DNA of 12,629 bases from Eubacterium sp. UBA3720 (GTDB lineage Bacteria; Bacillota; Clostridia; Lachnospirales; Lachnospiraceae). The notes below the pieces were generated by a model. It did not search any database and was not told where the DNA came from. It saw only the letters and a list, made by a program, of their open reading frames with translations. A program made the translations under genes and the position numbers. Below, piece after piece: positions 1 through 5,250 of the stretch. Location of the stretch: contig DFHP01000199.1 in assembly GCA_002371335.1 (NCBI GenBank), positions 13,682 through 26,310 on the forward strand, written 5' to 3'. How positions within the stretch are numbered: position 1 is the first letter of the stretch; every line of letters starts with the position of its first letter.

Positions 1-336
1 GAACCCCGGGAAGGACATGAAATCTTCCGCCGGATGAACATGGCGGCTTATACAAAAAAGAGCTTTGGAATGTTCGGCGGAGAGGAAGAAAAAGTCAGGC
101 TGCTGGTGAGAAATGATCTGGCCGGGGTTATCATTGACCGATTCGGAAAAGATGTGATGATGATCCCTGCGGACCGGGATCATTTTTCGGTCAATGTAGA
201 CGTACAGGTGAGCAATCAGTTCATCACATGGGTCTTTGCCCTTGGAGACGGCGCAAAGATCGCCGGCCCCGAAAGGGTGGTGAGACTGGCGGAATCTGAG
301 ATCCGCCGTCTCATGGGACAGTATGGAGTGAAATAA
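1..336 (+). CDS. WYL-domain transcriptional regulator, C-terminal part (5' end outside window)
   Basis: The frame is open from base 1, so the gene begins upstream; 111 codons are visible before the TAA. The segment contains FGMFGGEEEKVRL, then IDRFGKDVMMIP, then WVFALGDGAKIAGPERVV, the run of motifs typical of the C-terminal extension that follows a WYL domain in bacterial one-component regulators. In that family an N-terminal helix-turn-helix binds DNA and the WYL region senses a ligand, often nucleic acid or a nucleotide; neither the helix-turn-helix nor the WYL core is in view. The first ATG in the window (34) is internal and has no ribosome binding site, so I do not treat it as the start. 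A terminator-type hairpin follows within 25 bases, so this is probably the last gene of its transcript. Target and ligand cannot be inferred. Confidence 0.85.
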   Translation, partial: EPREGHEIFRRMNMAAYTKKSFGMFGGEEEKVRLLVRNDLAGVIIDRFGKDVMMIPADRDHFSVNVDVQVSNQFITWVFALGDGAKIAGPERVVRLAESEIRRLMGQYGVK

Positions 337-355
337 AAAACAAAAATACTAAAAT

Positions 356-406
356 CTCCCCTTCATGATGAAGGCCAGTCGTCATCATGAAGAGGGGAAT
401 TTTTAT
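356..406 (+). terminator. Rho-independent terminator after the WYL regulator
   Basis: CCCC-TTCATGATGA (358-371) pairs with TCATCATGAAGAGGGG (382-397) with a two-base bulge, giving about 14 pairs and a 10-base loop. AATTTTTAT follows. The 5' arm also contains a self-palindrome, CTTCATGATGAAG, so an alternative fold exists. Confidence 0.8.
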
Positions 407-424
407 AAAATAGAATATGCAGAG

Positions 425-474
425 AAAAGCTATCCTTCAGGCAATAAGGCCGCGGCGGGGATAGCTTTTTTTGT
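425..474 (+). terminator. Second hairpin plus T-run
   Basis: AAAAGCTATCC (425-435) and GGATAGCTTTT (459-469) form a perfect 11-bp stem around a 23-base GC-rich loop, and the T-run continues for three bases past the stem. It lies about 20 bases after the previous terminator with no gene between. It may be a backup terminator, or it may end a very short transcript; I cannot tell which. Confidence 0.65.
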
Positions 475-566
475 GTCATAGGAAAGTACGATCCTTTCTT
501 ATGACACAAATCCTCCGGGGGATGCGCATGCCGCACAAAGGAAGGCAGCAGCGCTGCCGTGCGGCG
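471..566 (+). repeat. Three-hairpin dispersed element, copy 1
   Basis: Three consecutive hairpins. H1 is TTGTGTCATAGGAAAG (471-486) with CTTTCTTATGACACAA (494-509), 16 pairs including one G-T. H2 is ATCC (510-513) with GGAT (520-523). H3 is GCCGCAC (530-536), a one-sided bulge AAAGGAA (537-543), then GGCAGC, a 3-base loop and GCTGCC, closing with GTGCGGC (559-565). Bases 508-566 match the reverse strand of 2479-2536 at 55 of 59 aligned positions by my hand count. No plausible protein is encoded. Family unknown to me. Confidence 0.75.
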
Positions 567-587
567 ATCAGTCAAAAGAAAAAAATG

Positions 588-601
588 CGAACATTTGTTT
601 T
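588..601. promoter_or_regulatory. Possible LexA (SOS) box, imperfect
   Basis: CGAACATTTGTTTT matches the Gram-positive SOS-box pattern CGAACRNRYGTTYG at 12 of 14 positions by eye. It lies 152 bases upstream of the 33-codon gene. No convincing -35/-10 pair was found beside it, and a chance match in AT-rich DNA is quite possible. Confidence 0.25.
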
Positions 602-752
602 GTGTGGGAAGATTAAAGGACACCTTTTCCGGTATAGTAATAGATATCCAAGGCAGACATACCCGACTGATACAGAAATCATATGTCGTACCTGCCGTAA
701 GGAAAAATGAAACTGACAGGACAGCGCAGAGAAAAGATACGGGAGGAAATAC

Positions 753-854
753 ATGAAAGGATATACTACAGAGAGCGGATATATGGGATTTGTTGACGGA
801 AAATATGTATTGTTCGCAAGCGAGGAGGATTACAGGGAATGGATAGAAGAATAA
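753..854 (+). CDS. Small conserved-looking protein, 33 aa, function unknown
   Basis: ATG at 753 is preceded by GGGAGGA (741-747) at good spacing and runs 33 codons to TAA at 852. The protein starts MKGYTTESGYMGFV, continues DGKYVLFASEEDY and ends REWIEE. It is acidic, rich in aromatic and glycine residues, and has no cysteine, signal peptide or membrane segment. The pattern (GYMG, then GKYVLFAS, then an acidic aromatic tail) suggests a compact beta hairpin and short helix, which is inference. I have an impression of similar tiny proteins in Lachnospiraceae but no function for them. The stop is 28 bases before the next start, and both genes have strong ribosome binding sites, so they are probably co-transcribed. 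No clear promoter was found upstream. A gene this short is easily missed by gene callers. Confidence 0.7.
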   Translation: MKGYTTESGYMGFVDGKYVLFASEEDYREWIEE

Positions 855-882
855 ACTATGAAGTAAAGAGAGGAATATTGAT

Positions 883-1128
883 ATGTGTCTGTGTGGCTGT
901 GTGGTGCATCCTGAGAGCTGTCAGTGTGATGTGAAAGACCCGTCAAGGATGGCAGCAGACCGGGAGCAGAAACCGATAAGATTTATTAATAAAACTGTCT
1001 GCATCACGGCGGAGGATATCTTTCCATACGCAGGACTTGACTATGAGGAACTTGAGCGTATGGATCCGGTAATGAGGCGGGGCGTCCTGACGGAAGCAGG
1101 ATTGGATCCTGATGAATTTGCTTTCTGA
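883..1128 (+). CDS. Small Cys-rich N-terminus protein, 81 aa, function unknown
   Basis: AGAGAGGA (867-874) stands 8 bases before ATG 883. The first 15 residues are MCLCGCVVHPESCQC: five cysteines (2, 4, 6, 13, 15) and His9, a cluster that could bind a metal ion. A sixth cysteine is at 40. The middle and C-terminal part are acidic and probably helical (EDIFPYAGLDYEELERMD, then GVLTEAGLDPDEFAF). There is no membrane segment. I do not recognise the family and metal binding is inference from spacing. The gene lies 28 bases after the 33-codon gene and 112 bases before 4hbD. A short CCGCC/GGCGG hairpin (1129-1150) follows the stop but lacks a T-run, so transcription may continue into 4hbD. Confidence 0.65.
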   Translation: MCLCGCVVHPESCQCDVKDPSRMAADREQKPIRFINKTVCITAEDIFPYAGLDYEELERMDPVMRRGVLTEAGLDPDEFAF

Positions 1129-1240
1129 CCGCCCGGGTTTAAAGTGGCGGATAATTAGAAAATGCGGTAAAATCAAGATGTGGTCTGATATTTCCGGAAG
1201 GTATGGAAAACAGAAAAGTGAAATGGAGGTGGAGATTAAA

Positions 1241-2365
1241 ATGCATGAATTCAAGACATCGCTGGATCTGGTATTTGCGGACTCTTTCTGCGATTTTGCC
1301 GGGAAAGAGAACATCGGTAAAGACGATTACATACTTACCAATGATTTTTTATATGAAAAGTTTGTAAAGCCTCTGGATCTGCCCTGCGAAAGCGCGTTTA
1401 TAGAAGCTTATGGGAAGGGAGAGCCATCTACCGCTATGGTGGACAGGATAAGGAAAGATCTGCCGGAGGGAATACGCCGCATGATCGCTGTTGGAGGCGG
1501 TGCAGTCATGGATACCGCGAAGATGCTTTCTCTTACTACATCTTCGGGGAAAACAGAAGACCTGTTTGATCTGTCTCCTGATGCCGAAGAACCAAAGAAG
1601 CTTTTTGAAGTATATGCAGTTCCGACGACATGCGGAACAGGAAGCGAAGTTACAAATGCATGTGCGGCAGAACTTGTGTCACTTCATACAAAGCGAGGTC
1701 TGAATAACGATCTTATGTTTCCGGCGAAATCCGTACTTATACCGGAATTGATCTATGGACTGCCATATCGATTTTTTGCGACATCTTCAATAGATGCGCT
1801 GATCCATGCGGTAGAATCCTATCTTTCGCCGAAGGCGTCACCGATTTCTGAGCTGTTTTCTGAAAAAGCCGTGCGCATGATCATGGAGGGATACCTTTAC
1901 ATTGACAGAAACGGAAATGAAAAATGGAAAGACAAAGCGAAAGAATTCCAGATAGCGGCAACTTATGCGGGACTTGCTTTCTGTTCTGCGGGCTGTGCGG
2001 CAGTTCATGCATTGAGTTATCCTCTCGGAGGCGGATATCACATTCCGCACGGAGAGGCAAACCAACTTGTGTTTGCTGCAACATTCTGTAAATATAAGGA
2101 GAAAAAACCAATTGGAAAATTAAATGATATAGAAAACATATTCTCAGAAATATTGAATGTACCTGCTGACGAAGCACTGGAAGCGGCGTTTGCCATGTTT
2201 GACCGGATACAACCCAGAAAGCCTTTAAAGGACTATGGTATTTCAGAAGATGAGCTCCGCGGGTTTGCGGAAGGCGTTGAAGCAGGACAGAAGAGACTGC
2301 TTTCCAACAACTATGTTCCGCTCACTGTGGATGAGATGGTTGAGATATATCAGGCGGTATATTAA
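1241..2365 (+). CDS. 4hbD: 4-hydroxybutyrate dehydrogenase (iron-containing alcohol dehydrogenase family)
   Basis: 374 aa, cytosolic, NAD-linked; interconverts 4-hydroxybutyrate and succinate semialdehyde, a step in succinate or GABA fermentation toward butyrate. The nucleotide-binding region shows AVGGGAVMDTAK (83-94) and PTTCGTGSEVTNA (128-140). The likely metal ligands of the family are Asp185 and His189 (SIDALIHAVESYLSP), His256 (AAVHALSYPLGG) and His270 (YHIPHGEANQ). Length and many blocks (ILTNDFLY, GEPS, GLPYRFF, RKPL.DYG, RLLSNNY) resemble C. kluyveri 4HbD as I recall it, more than generic butanol dehydrogenases. I chose ATG 1241 because GGAGGTGGAG precedes it; the frame extends upstream to ATG 1112, but that would add 43 residues with no family counterpart and overlap the previous gene. 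No coenzyme A transferase, succinate-semialdehyde dehydrogenase or 4-hydroxybutyryl-CoA dehydratase gene is nearby. Another small-aldehyde reductase role remains possible. Confidence 0.85.
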   Translation: MHEFKTSLDLVFADSFCDFAGKENIGKDDYILTNDFLYEKFVKPLDLPCESAFIEAYGKGEPSTAMVDRIRKDLPEGIRRMIAVGGGAVMDTAKMLSLTTSSGKTEDLFDLSPDAEEPKKLFEVYAVPTTCGTGSEVTNACAAELVSLHTKRGLNNDLMFPAKSVLIPELIYGLPYRFFATSSIDALIHAVESYLSPKASPISELFSEKAVRMIMEGYLYIDRNGNEKWKDKAKEFQIAATYAGLAFCSAGCAAVHALSYPLGGGYHIPHGEANQLVFAATFCKYKEKKPIGKLNDIENIFSEILNVPADEALEAAFAMFDRIQPRKPLKDYGISEDELRGFAEGVEAGQKRLLSNNYVPLTVDEMVEIYQAVY

Positions 2366-2408
2366 AACCGAAAACGAGCAACACAGGTTCTTAATGACAT
2401 GAGAAGAA

Positions 2409-2473
2409 CAAAGTCCGTGAGCGGCCTTCAACTCCCCATCCCCTCAATCTTGAAGGGAGCGAACCGGACTTTG
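2409..2473. repeat. Long imperfect inverted repeat beside element copy 2
   Basis: CAAAGTCCG (2409-2417) pairs with CGGACTTTG (2465-2473), 9 bp. Inside, CTTCAA (2426-2431) pairs with TTGAAG (2450-2455), with a pyrimidine-rich loop. There is no T-run after either strand's hairpin, so it does not look like an ordinary terminator although it lies 44 bases after the 4hbD stop. No matching sequence flanks copy 1 of the three-hairpin element. Confidence 0.55.
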
Positions 2474-2478
2474 GGTGC

Positions 2479-2568
2479 CGCCGCACGGCAGCGCAGCTGC
2501 CTTCCTTTGTGCGGCGTGTGCATCCCCGGAGGATTTATAACACAGGAAATTGACGCAATTTCCTGCGT
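2479..2568 (-). repeat. Three-hairpin dispersed element, copy 2 (inverted)
   Basis: Read on the minus strand, this gives the same order as copy 1: H1 (2540-2568, ACGCAGGAAATT with AATTTCCTGTGT), H2 (ATCC/GGAT, 2522-2534) and H3 (2480-2515) with the identical AAAGGAA bulge and GGCAGC/GCTGCC stem. The core, 2479-2536, differs from copy 1 by one indel and three substitutions. Two of those lie in the H3 triloop or unpaired sequence, and one turns a T-G pair into C-G. H1 differs in sequence but is again palindromic. Confidence 0.75.
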
Positions 2569-2572
2569 AATA

Positions 2573-2639
2573 AAAAACGATCCCGCTGCCTGACGCGTTT
2601 CTTTAAAAAGAAAAGCGAAGGCTGGCAGGGATCGTTTTT
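2573..2639. terminator. Bidirectional terminator between 4hbD and the radical SAM gene
   Basis: AAAAACGATCCC (2573-2584) pairs perfectly with GGGATCGTTTTT (2628-2639). Further inner pairing occurs between CGCG-TTTCTTT and AAGAAAA-GCG. Each strand ends in a T-run; the minus strand reads GGGATCGTTTTTTATT, good for ending the radical SAM transcript 28 bases after its stop. Confidence 0.85.
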
Positions 2640-2666
2640 GGGTTTCATGGTAATTATGCCGATTAT

Positions 2667-4130
2667 TTATGAAGCGTTTGTGTTTTCGAAGGCGGCCAGT
2701 TCCGGATGCTCTCTGTGGTAATCAGAGTAGTTCTCATAGGTAGGACGTTTATGCTTCTGGCTTGCCCAGATCTCGTCAGCTACCTTTGCCCATTTTTCTG
2801 AATAGTCATCGCATTTAGCGCAAAGATCGTCGACATCTTCAGGCGATTCATAGTTTGTCTGGTGAGCGCCTGTCTCATGCACCATTTTGCGGAGCAATGA
2901 AGGGTTCTCCAGCATTGGACATGGACGCAGATGGTTTCTGTTAAAAGGCTGTCCTTCATGATAAGCCATAAACAACGGTGACTGCAGCATTTCCAGGATA
3001 GAGCTGTCATGGATGTTTCTGTCTGAGTAGTGAATGAAAACACATGGCTCGGCATCGCCGCTGGAGTTGATATGGAAATAATTTCGTCCGCCGGCGATAC
3101 ATCCTCCCACATATTCGCCGTCGTTCTGGAAGTCCATCGGATAGAATTCGATATCACATTCGTTGGATCGCACATAACGGATCCGTTCAATGATCTTCTT
3201 TCTCTGTTCCAGCGTAGGCATAAGCGAAGTCACGGCGTTGGAGCCTACCGGCATATAATGGAAGTAGAAACCGAAACGTGCTCCCTTCGAAGCAATGAAG
3301 CGAAGGAAATCGTCGTTCGTTACAGCTTCAATGTTTGCGCTTGTGTAACAGATGGAAGTTCCGTATACGATTCCGTATTTCTGCAGAAGATCCATCGCCT
3401 TCATTACCGCGTCATAATGACCTACTCCCCGGCGGGCGTCGTTTGTCTCAGGCGTACCTTCAATAGAGAGCATGAATGTCAGGTTTCCGAGTTCTACGAC
3501 TTCTTTGCACAGAGCGTCGTCGATCAGGGTCGAATTTGTGTAGGCGGCAAAGAAACAGTCATTATGTTTTCTGCAAAGACGGAGAATGTCTTTTTTGCGG
3601 ACCATAGGTTCACCACCGGTCATCATGTAAAGATAAGCTCCGAGTTCCTTGCCCTGTGTGACGATTTTATCCATATCTTCGAAGGAAAGATTTGCTTTAT
3701 GTCCGTAAGTACCGGACCAGCAGCCTACGCACTTCATATTGCAGGCCATGGTAGGATCGAAAAGAATAAGCCAGGGAATATTGCAGTGGTATTTCTTTCG
3801 ATTCTCACGAATTAGCTTTGTGCCCCGGAAGAAAGCTTCATAACCAAGATTCAGCAGCATCTTTTTTGCGTACTTCGGATTTGTTTCATCAATGATCTTA
3901 TTTAAAAAGCGTACCCAGCGATTATCGGGATCCCGTAATGCGGTTTTGACTGCGTCGAGTGTTTCCGGTTTGGCAGAATCGCCCAGGAATTTACCGGCTA
4001 AATCAGTGATTTTGATGAATGCCTCTGTGCGGGTCTCGGGTTTCTCAATCTGATTATAGGCAGAGTCGATTGCGACTTTCAGTGCCTGCCGTTGTGCGGC
4101 ATGTGTTAAAGATTCAATTTTAGATGCCAT
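2667..4130 (-). CDS. Radical SAM protein with Cys-rich C-terminal (SPASM/twitch-like) region, substrate unknown
   Basis: 487 aa, no membrane segment. The radical SAM cluster motif is C130-x3-C134-x2-C137 (TMACNMKCVGCW), followed by the SAM-binding MMTGGEPMVRKKD (169-181) and a strand with LSIEGTPETND (221-231). The C-terminal part holds C344, C363, C404 and a C437-x2-C440 pair. With INSSGDAEPCVF around C363, this fits a MoaA/SPASM-type auxiliary iron-sulfur cluster. The first ~110 residues form a helical, charged N-terminal domain I cannot place. Start choice: the frame reaches ATG 4145, but that ATG sits inside ATGGAGG, which is the ribosome binding site for ATG 4130, so translation should begin MASKIESL. 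The substrate is not deducible: no precursor peptide, cofactor genes or transporter lie beside it. It is divergent from a TetR-family gene, suggesting ligand-responsive control, and ends at a strong terminator. Confidence 0.8.
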   Translation of the reverse strand: MASKIESLTHAAQRQALKVAIDSAYNQIEKPETRTEAFIKITDLAGKFLGDSAKPETLDAVKTALRDPDNRWVRFLNKIIDETNPKYAKKMLLNLGYEAFFRGTKLIRENRKKYHCNIPWLILFDPTMACNMKCVGCWSGTYGHKANLSFEDMDKIVTQGKELGAYLYMMTGGEPMVRKKDILRLCRKHNDCFFAAYTNSTLIDDALCKEVVELGNLTFMLSIEGTPETNDARRGVGHYDAVMKAMDLLQKYGIVYGTSICYTSANIEAVTNDDFLRFIASKGARFGFYFHYMPVGSNAVTSLMPTLEQRKKIIERIRYVRSNECDIEFYPMDFQNDGEYVGGCIAGGRNYFHINSSGDAEPCVFIHYSDRNIHDSSILEMLQSPLFMAYHEGQPFNRNHLRPCPMLENPSLLRKMVHETGAHQTNYESPEDVDDLCAKCDDYSEKWAKVADEIWASQKHKRPTYENYSDYHREHPELAAFENTNAS

Positions 4131-4254
4131 TACAACATCCTCCATTCTAATAAAGTTTTAACTGCTCTGTAAATTGCATAGCAGGTGCATTAAAAGCACT
4201 GCGTTGTGGGCAATTTGACCGAAAAACAAACTGATGTTATATTTATGTCGGTGA

Positions 4255-4262
4255 TACAATTG
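4255..4262. promoter_or_regulatory. Palindrome ACAATTGT, possible operator half of a pair
   Basis: A perfect 8-base palindrome preceded by GAT, just downstream of the expected radical SAM transcription start. The related ACAATTATTGT at 4336-4346 is also preceded by GAT. The two share GATACAATT. Confidence 0.3.
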
Positions 4263-4274
4263 TCTTAACAACGG

Positions 4275-4304
4275 ATTTTAACAAGTTATACATGATTAAG
4301 TCAA
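4275..4304 (-). promoter_or_regulatory. Candidate promoter for the radical SAM gene
   Basis: On the minus strand TTGACT (4304-4299), 18 bases, then TAAAAT (4280-4275). Transcription would start near 4268 and leave a leader of about 135 bases before ATG 4130. It is the best pair I could find, not proven. Confidence 0.4.
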
Positions 4305-4335
4305 TAGTTTGTGGCATATACCCGTTCGGAAGATA

Positions 4336-4363
4336 CAATTATTGTGACATTTGTCTCATCACA
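4336..4363. promoter_or_regulatory. Overlapping palindromes, possible TetR operator
   Basis: ACAAT-T-ATTGT (4336-4346) is a perfect palindrome. It overlaps TGTGA (4343-4347), 11 bases, TCACA (4359-4363). The site lies between the two divergent candidate promoters, where a TetR-family regulator often binds. The true operator cannot be fixed by eye. Confidence 0.3.
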
Positions 4364-4403
4364 TTTTAGAACAATCTTCAGAAAATATCAAACCTAAAAA
4401 TAT

Positions 4404-4432
4404 TTAACTATTTCCGGATAGTTTAGTATATA
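4404..4432 (+). promoter_or_regulatory. Candidate promoter for the TetR-family gene
   Basis: TTAACT (4404-4409), 17 bases, TATATA (4427-4432). The start would fall near 4439, about 78 bases before ATG 4517. Confidence 0.45.
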
Positions 4433-4516
4433 ACAATCTTGCGGTTCTGAACAGAGTTTATTGTGTGAAAAAAATATTTATTATAAAAGAAAAGGTTCTC
4501 CGGGGGAGTTAAAAGT

Positions 4517-5167
4517 ATGTCTGAGAAGAACACTGAAAAAGACGTTCGAAAAGATTTTGAAAAAAATATAGAAAAAGCTGCTGAAACAGAGATAAAACTT
4601 GATGAACTGCGCAGGCGGGAGATTCTGCGAATGTCAAACGCAGAATCGAAGGAACTGACAAGGGATTGTATAAGGACAGCCTTTTTATGTCTGCTGAGAA
4701 ATAAGTCGTTCCAGGAGATCACTGTATCGGAGATCATTCGGAGATCGGGCGTTTCCAGATCGGGTTTTTACAGGAACTATACAGGTAAGGAAGAAGTATT
4801 GGAAGATATTTCTTCAAATATCCTTAAGATTTTTTCTGATGCTGTGCGAAAAGTAGATTACAGAGTAAATACAAAACAGTGGTATACTCAGCTTTTTACA
4901 CAGATCAGAAATCATGCGGAAATGTATCAAATGCTGATCCAGTCGAATGTTTCAAGAGAATTGATACTGTCATTTGAAAATACGCTGAAGGATTATTTCA
5001 AGATAGAAACATCAAGGGAACGCTATGCTTTTATCGCTCTTTGCCACGGTATCGAAGAGATTGCGATCGAATGGTTTTGCGGAAACATGAAAGAGGCACC
5101 TGAAGAAATGGGAGAAATGATAGTAGAGATGTTCCGGTCGATCACGGAGAATATACATATCAGGTAA
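4517..5167 (+). CDS. TetR/AcrR-family transcriptional regulator
   Basis: 216 aa. The DNA-binding domain spans about residues 43-95: a first helix (ESKELTRDCIRTAFLCLL), then a helix-turn-helix reading ITVSEIIRRSGVSRSGFYRNY followed by TGKEEVLEDI, the classical TetR signature. The rest is an all-helical ligand and dimerisation domain of normal length with no diagnostic ligand residues visible. TetR proteins are cytosolic dimers that usually repress until they bind a small molecule. Two starts are possible. ATG 4517 follows GGGGGAG and gives a charged, lysine/glutamate-rich 38-residue extension. ATG 4631 follows GGCGGGAG at 9 bases and gives a protein starting MSNAESKE, closer to the family norm. 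I list the longer form. The gene is divergent from the radical SAM gene 386 bases away, its most likely target. No clear terminator follows. Confidence 0.85.
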   Translation: MSEKNTEKDVRKDFEKNIEKAAETEIKLDELRRREILRMSNAESKELTRDCIRTAFLCLLRNKSFQEITVSEIIRRSGVSRSGFYRNYTGKEEVLEDISSNILKIFSDAVRKVDYRVNTKQWYTQLFTQIRNHAEMYQMLIQSNVSRELILSFENTLKDYFKIETSRERYAFIALCHGIEEIAIEWFCGNMKEAPEEMGEMIVEMFRSITENIHIR

Positions 5168-5191
5168 CATGGCGGAAGACAATGGAAAAAA

Positions 5192-5229
5192 TTCTGAAAA
5201 ATTGCAAAAATATATTTGACAATTCAGAA
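5192..5229. promoter_or_regulatory. Inverted repeat over the ncRNA promoter
   Basis: TTCTGAA (5192-5198) and TTCAGAA (5223-5229) are inverted and bracket the -35 box at 5216-5221; TTG and CAA just inside also pair. This could be a regulator binding site or a weak end-of-gene hairpin for the TetR gene, but it has no T-run. Confidence 0.25.
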
Positions 5230-5244
5230 AAGATAATGTATATT
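5216..5244 (+). promoter_or_regulatory. Strong sigma-A-type promoter for the intergenic RNA
   Basis: TTGACA (5216-5221) is a perfect -35, the spacer is 17 bases, and TATATT (5239-5244) is a 5/6 match to the -10. Transcription should start around 5251. It is the closest to consensus of the promoters I found in the window, and no long reading frame follows it. Confidence 0.75.
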
Positions 5245-5250
5245 AATATC

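Noticed and set aside
471..756. Overlapping short frames in the first intergenic region
   Set aside because: They run through the hairpin element, have low-complexity translations and lack ribosome binding sites.
1112..1240. 43-residue N-terminal extension of the 4-hydroxybutyrate dehydrogenase frame
   Set aside because: GGAGGTGGAG sits directly before ATG 1241, family length fits that start, and the extension overlaps the preceding gene.
471..2568. Composite transposon or insertion sequence bounded by the inverted elements
   Set aside because: No transposase or recombinase gene lies between or near the copies, and I see no target-site duplication that I could support.
3030..3815. 261-codon plus-strand frame inside the radical SAM gene
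   Set aside because: It is antisense to a gene with clear catalytic motifs, its translation shows no family pattern, and there is no supporting ribosome binding site.
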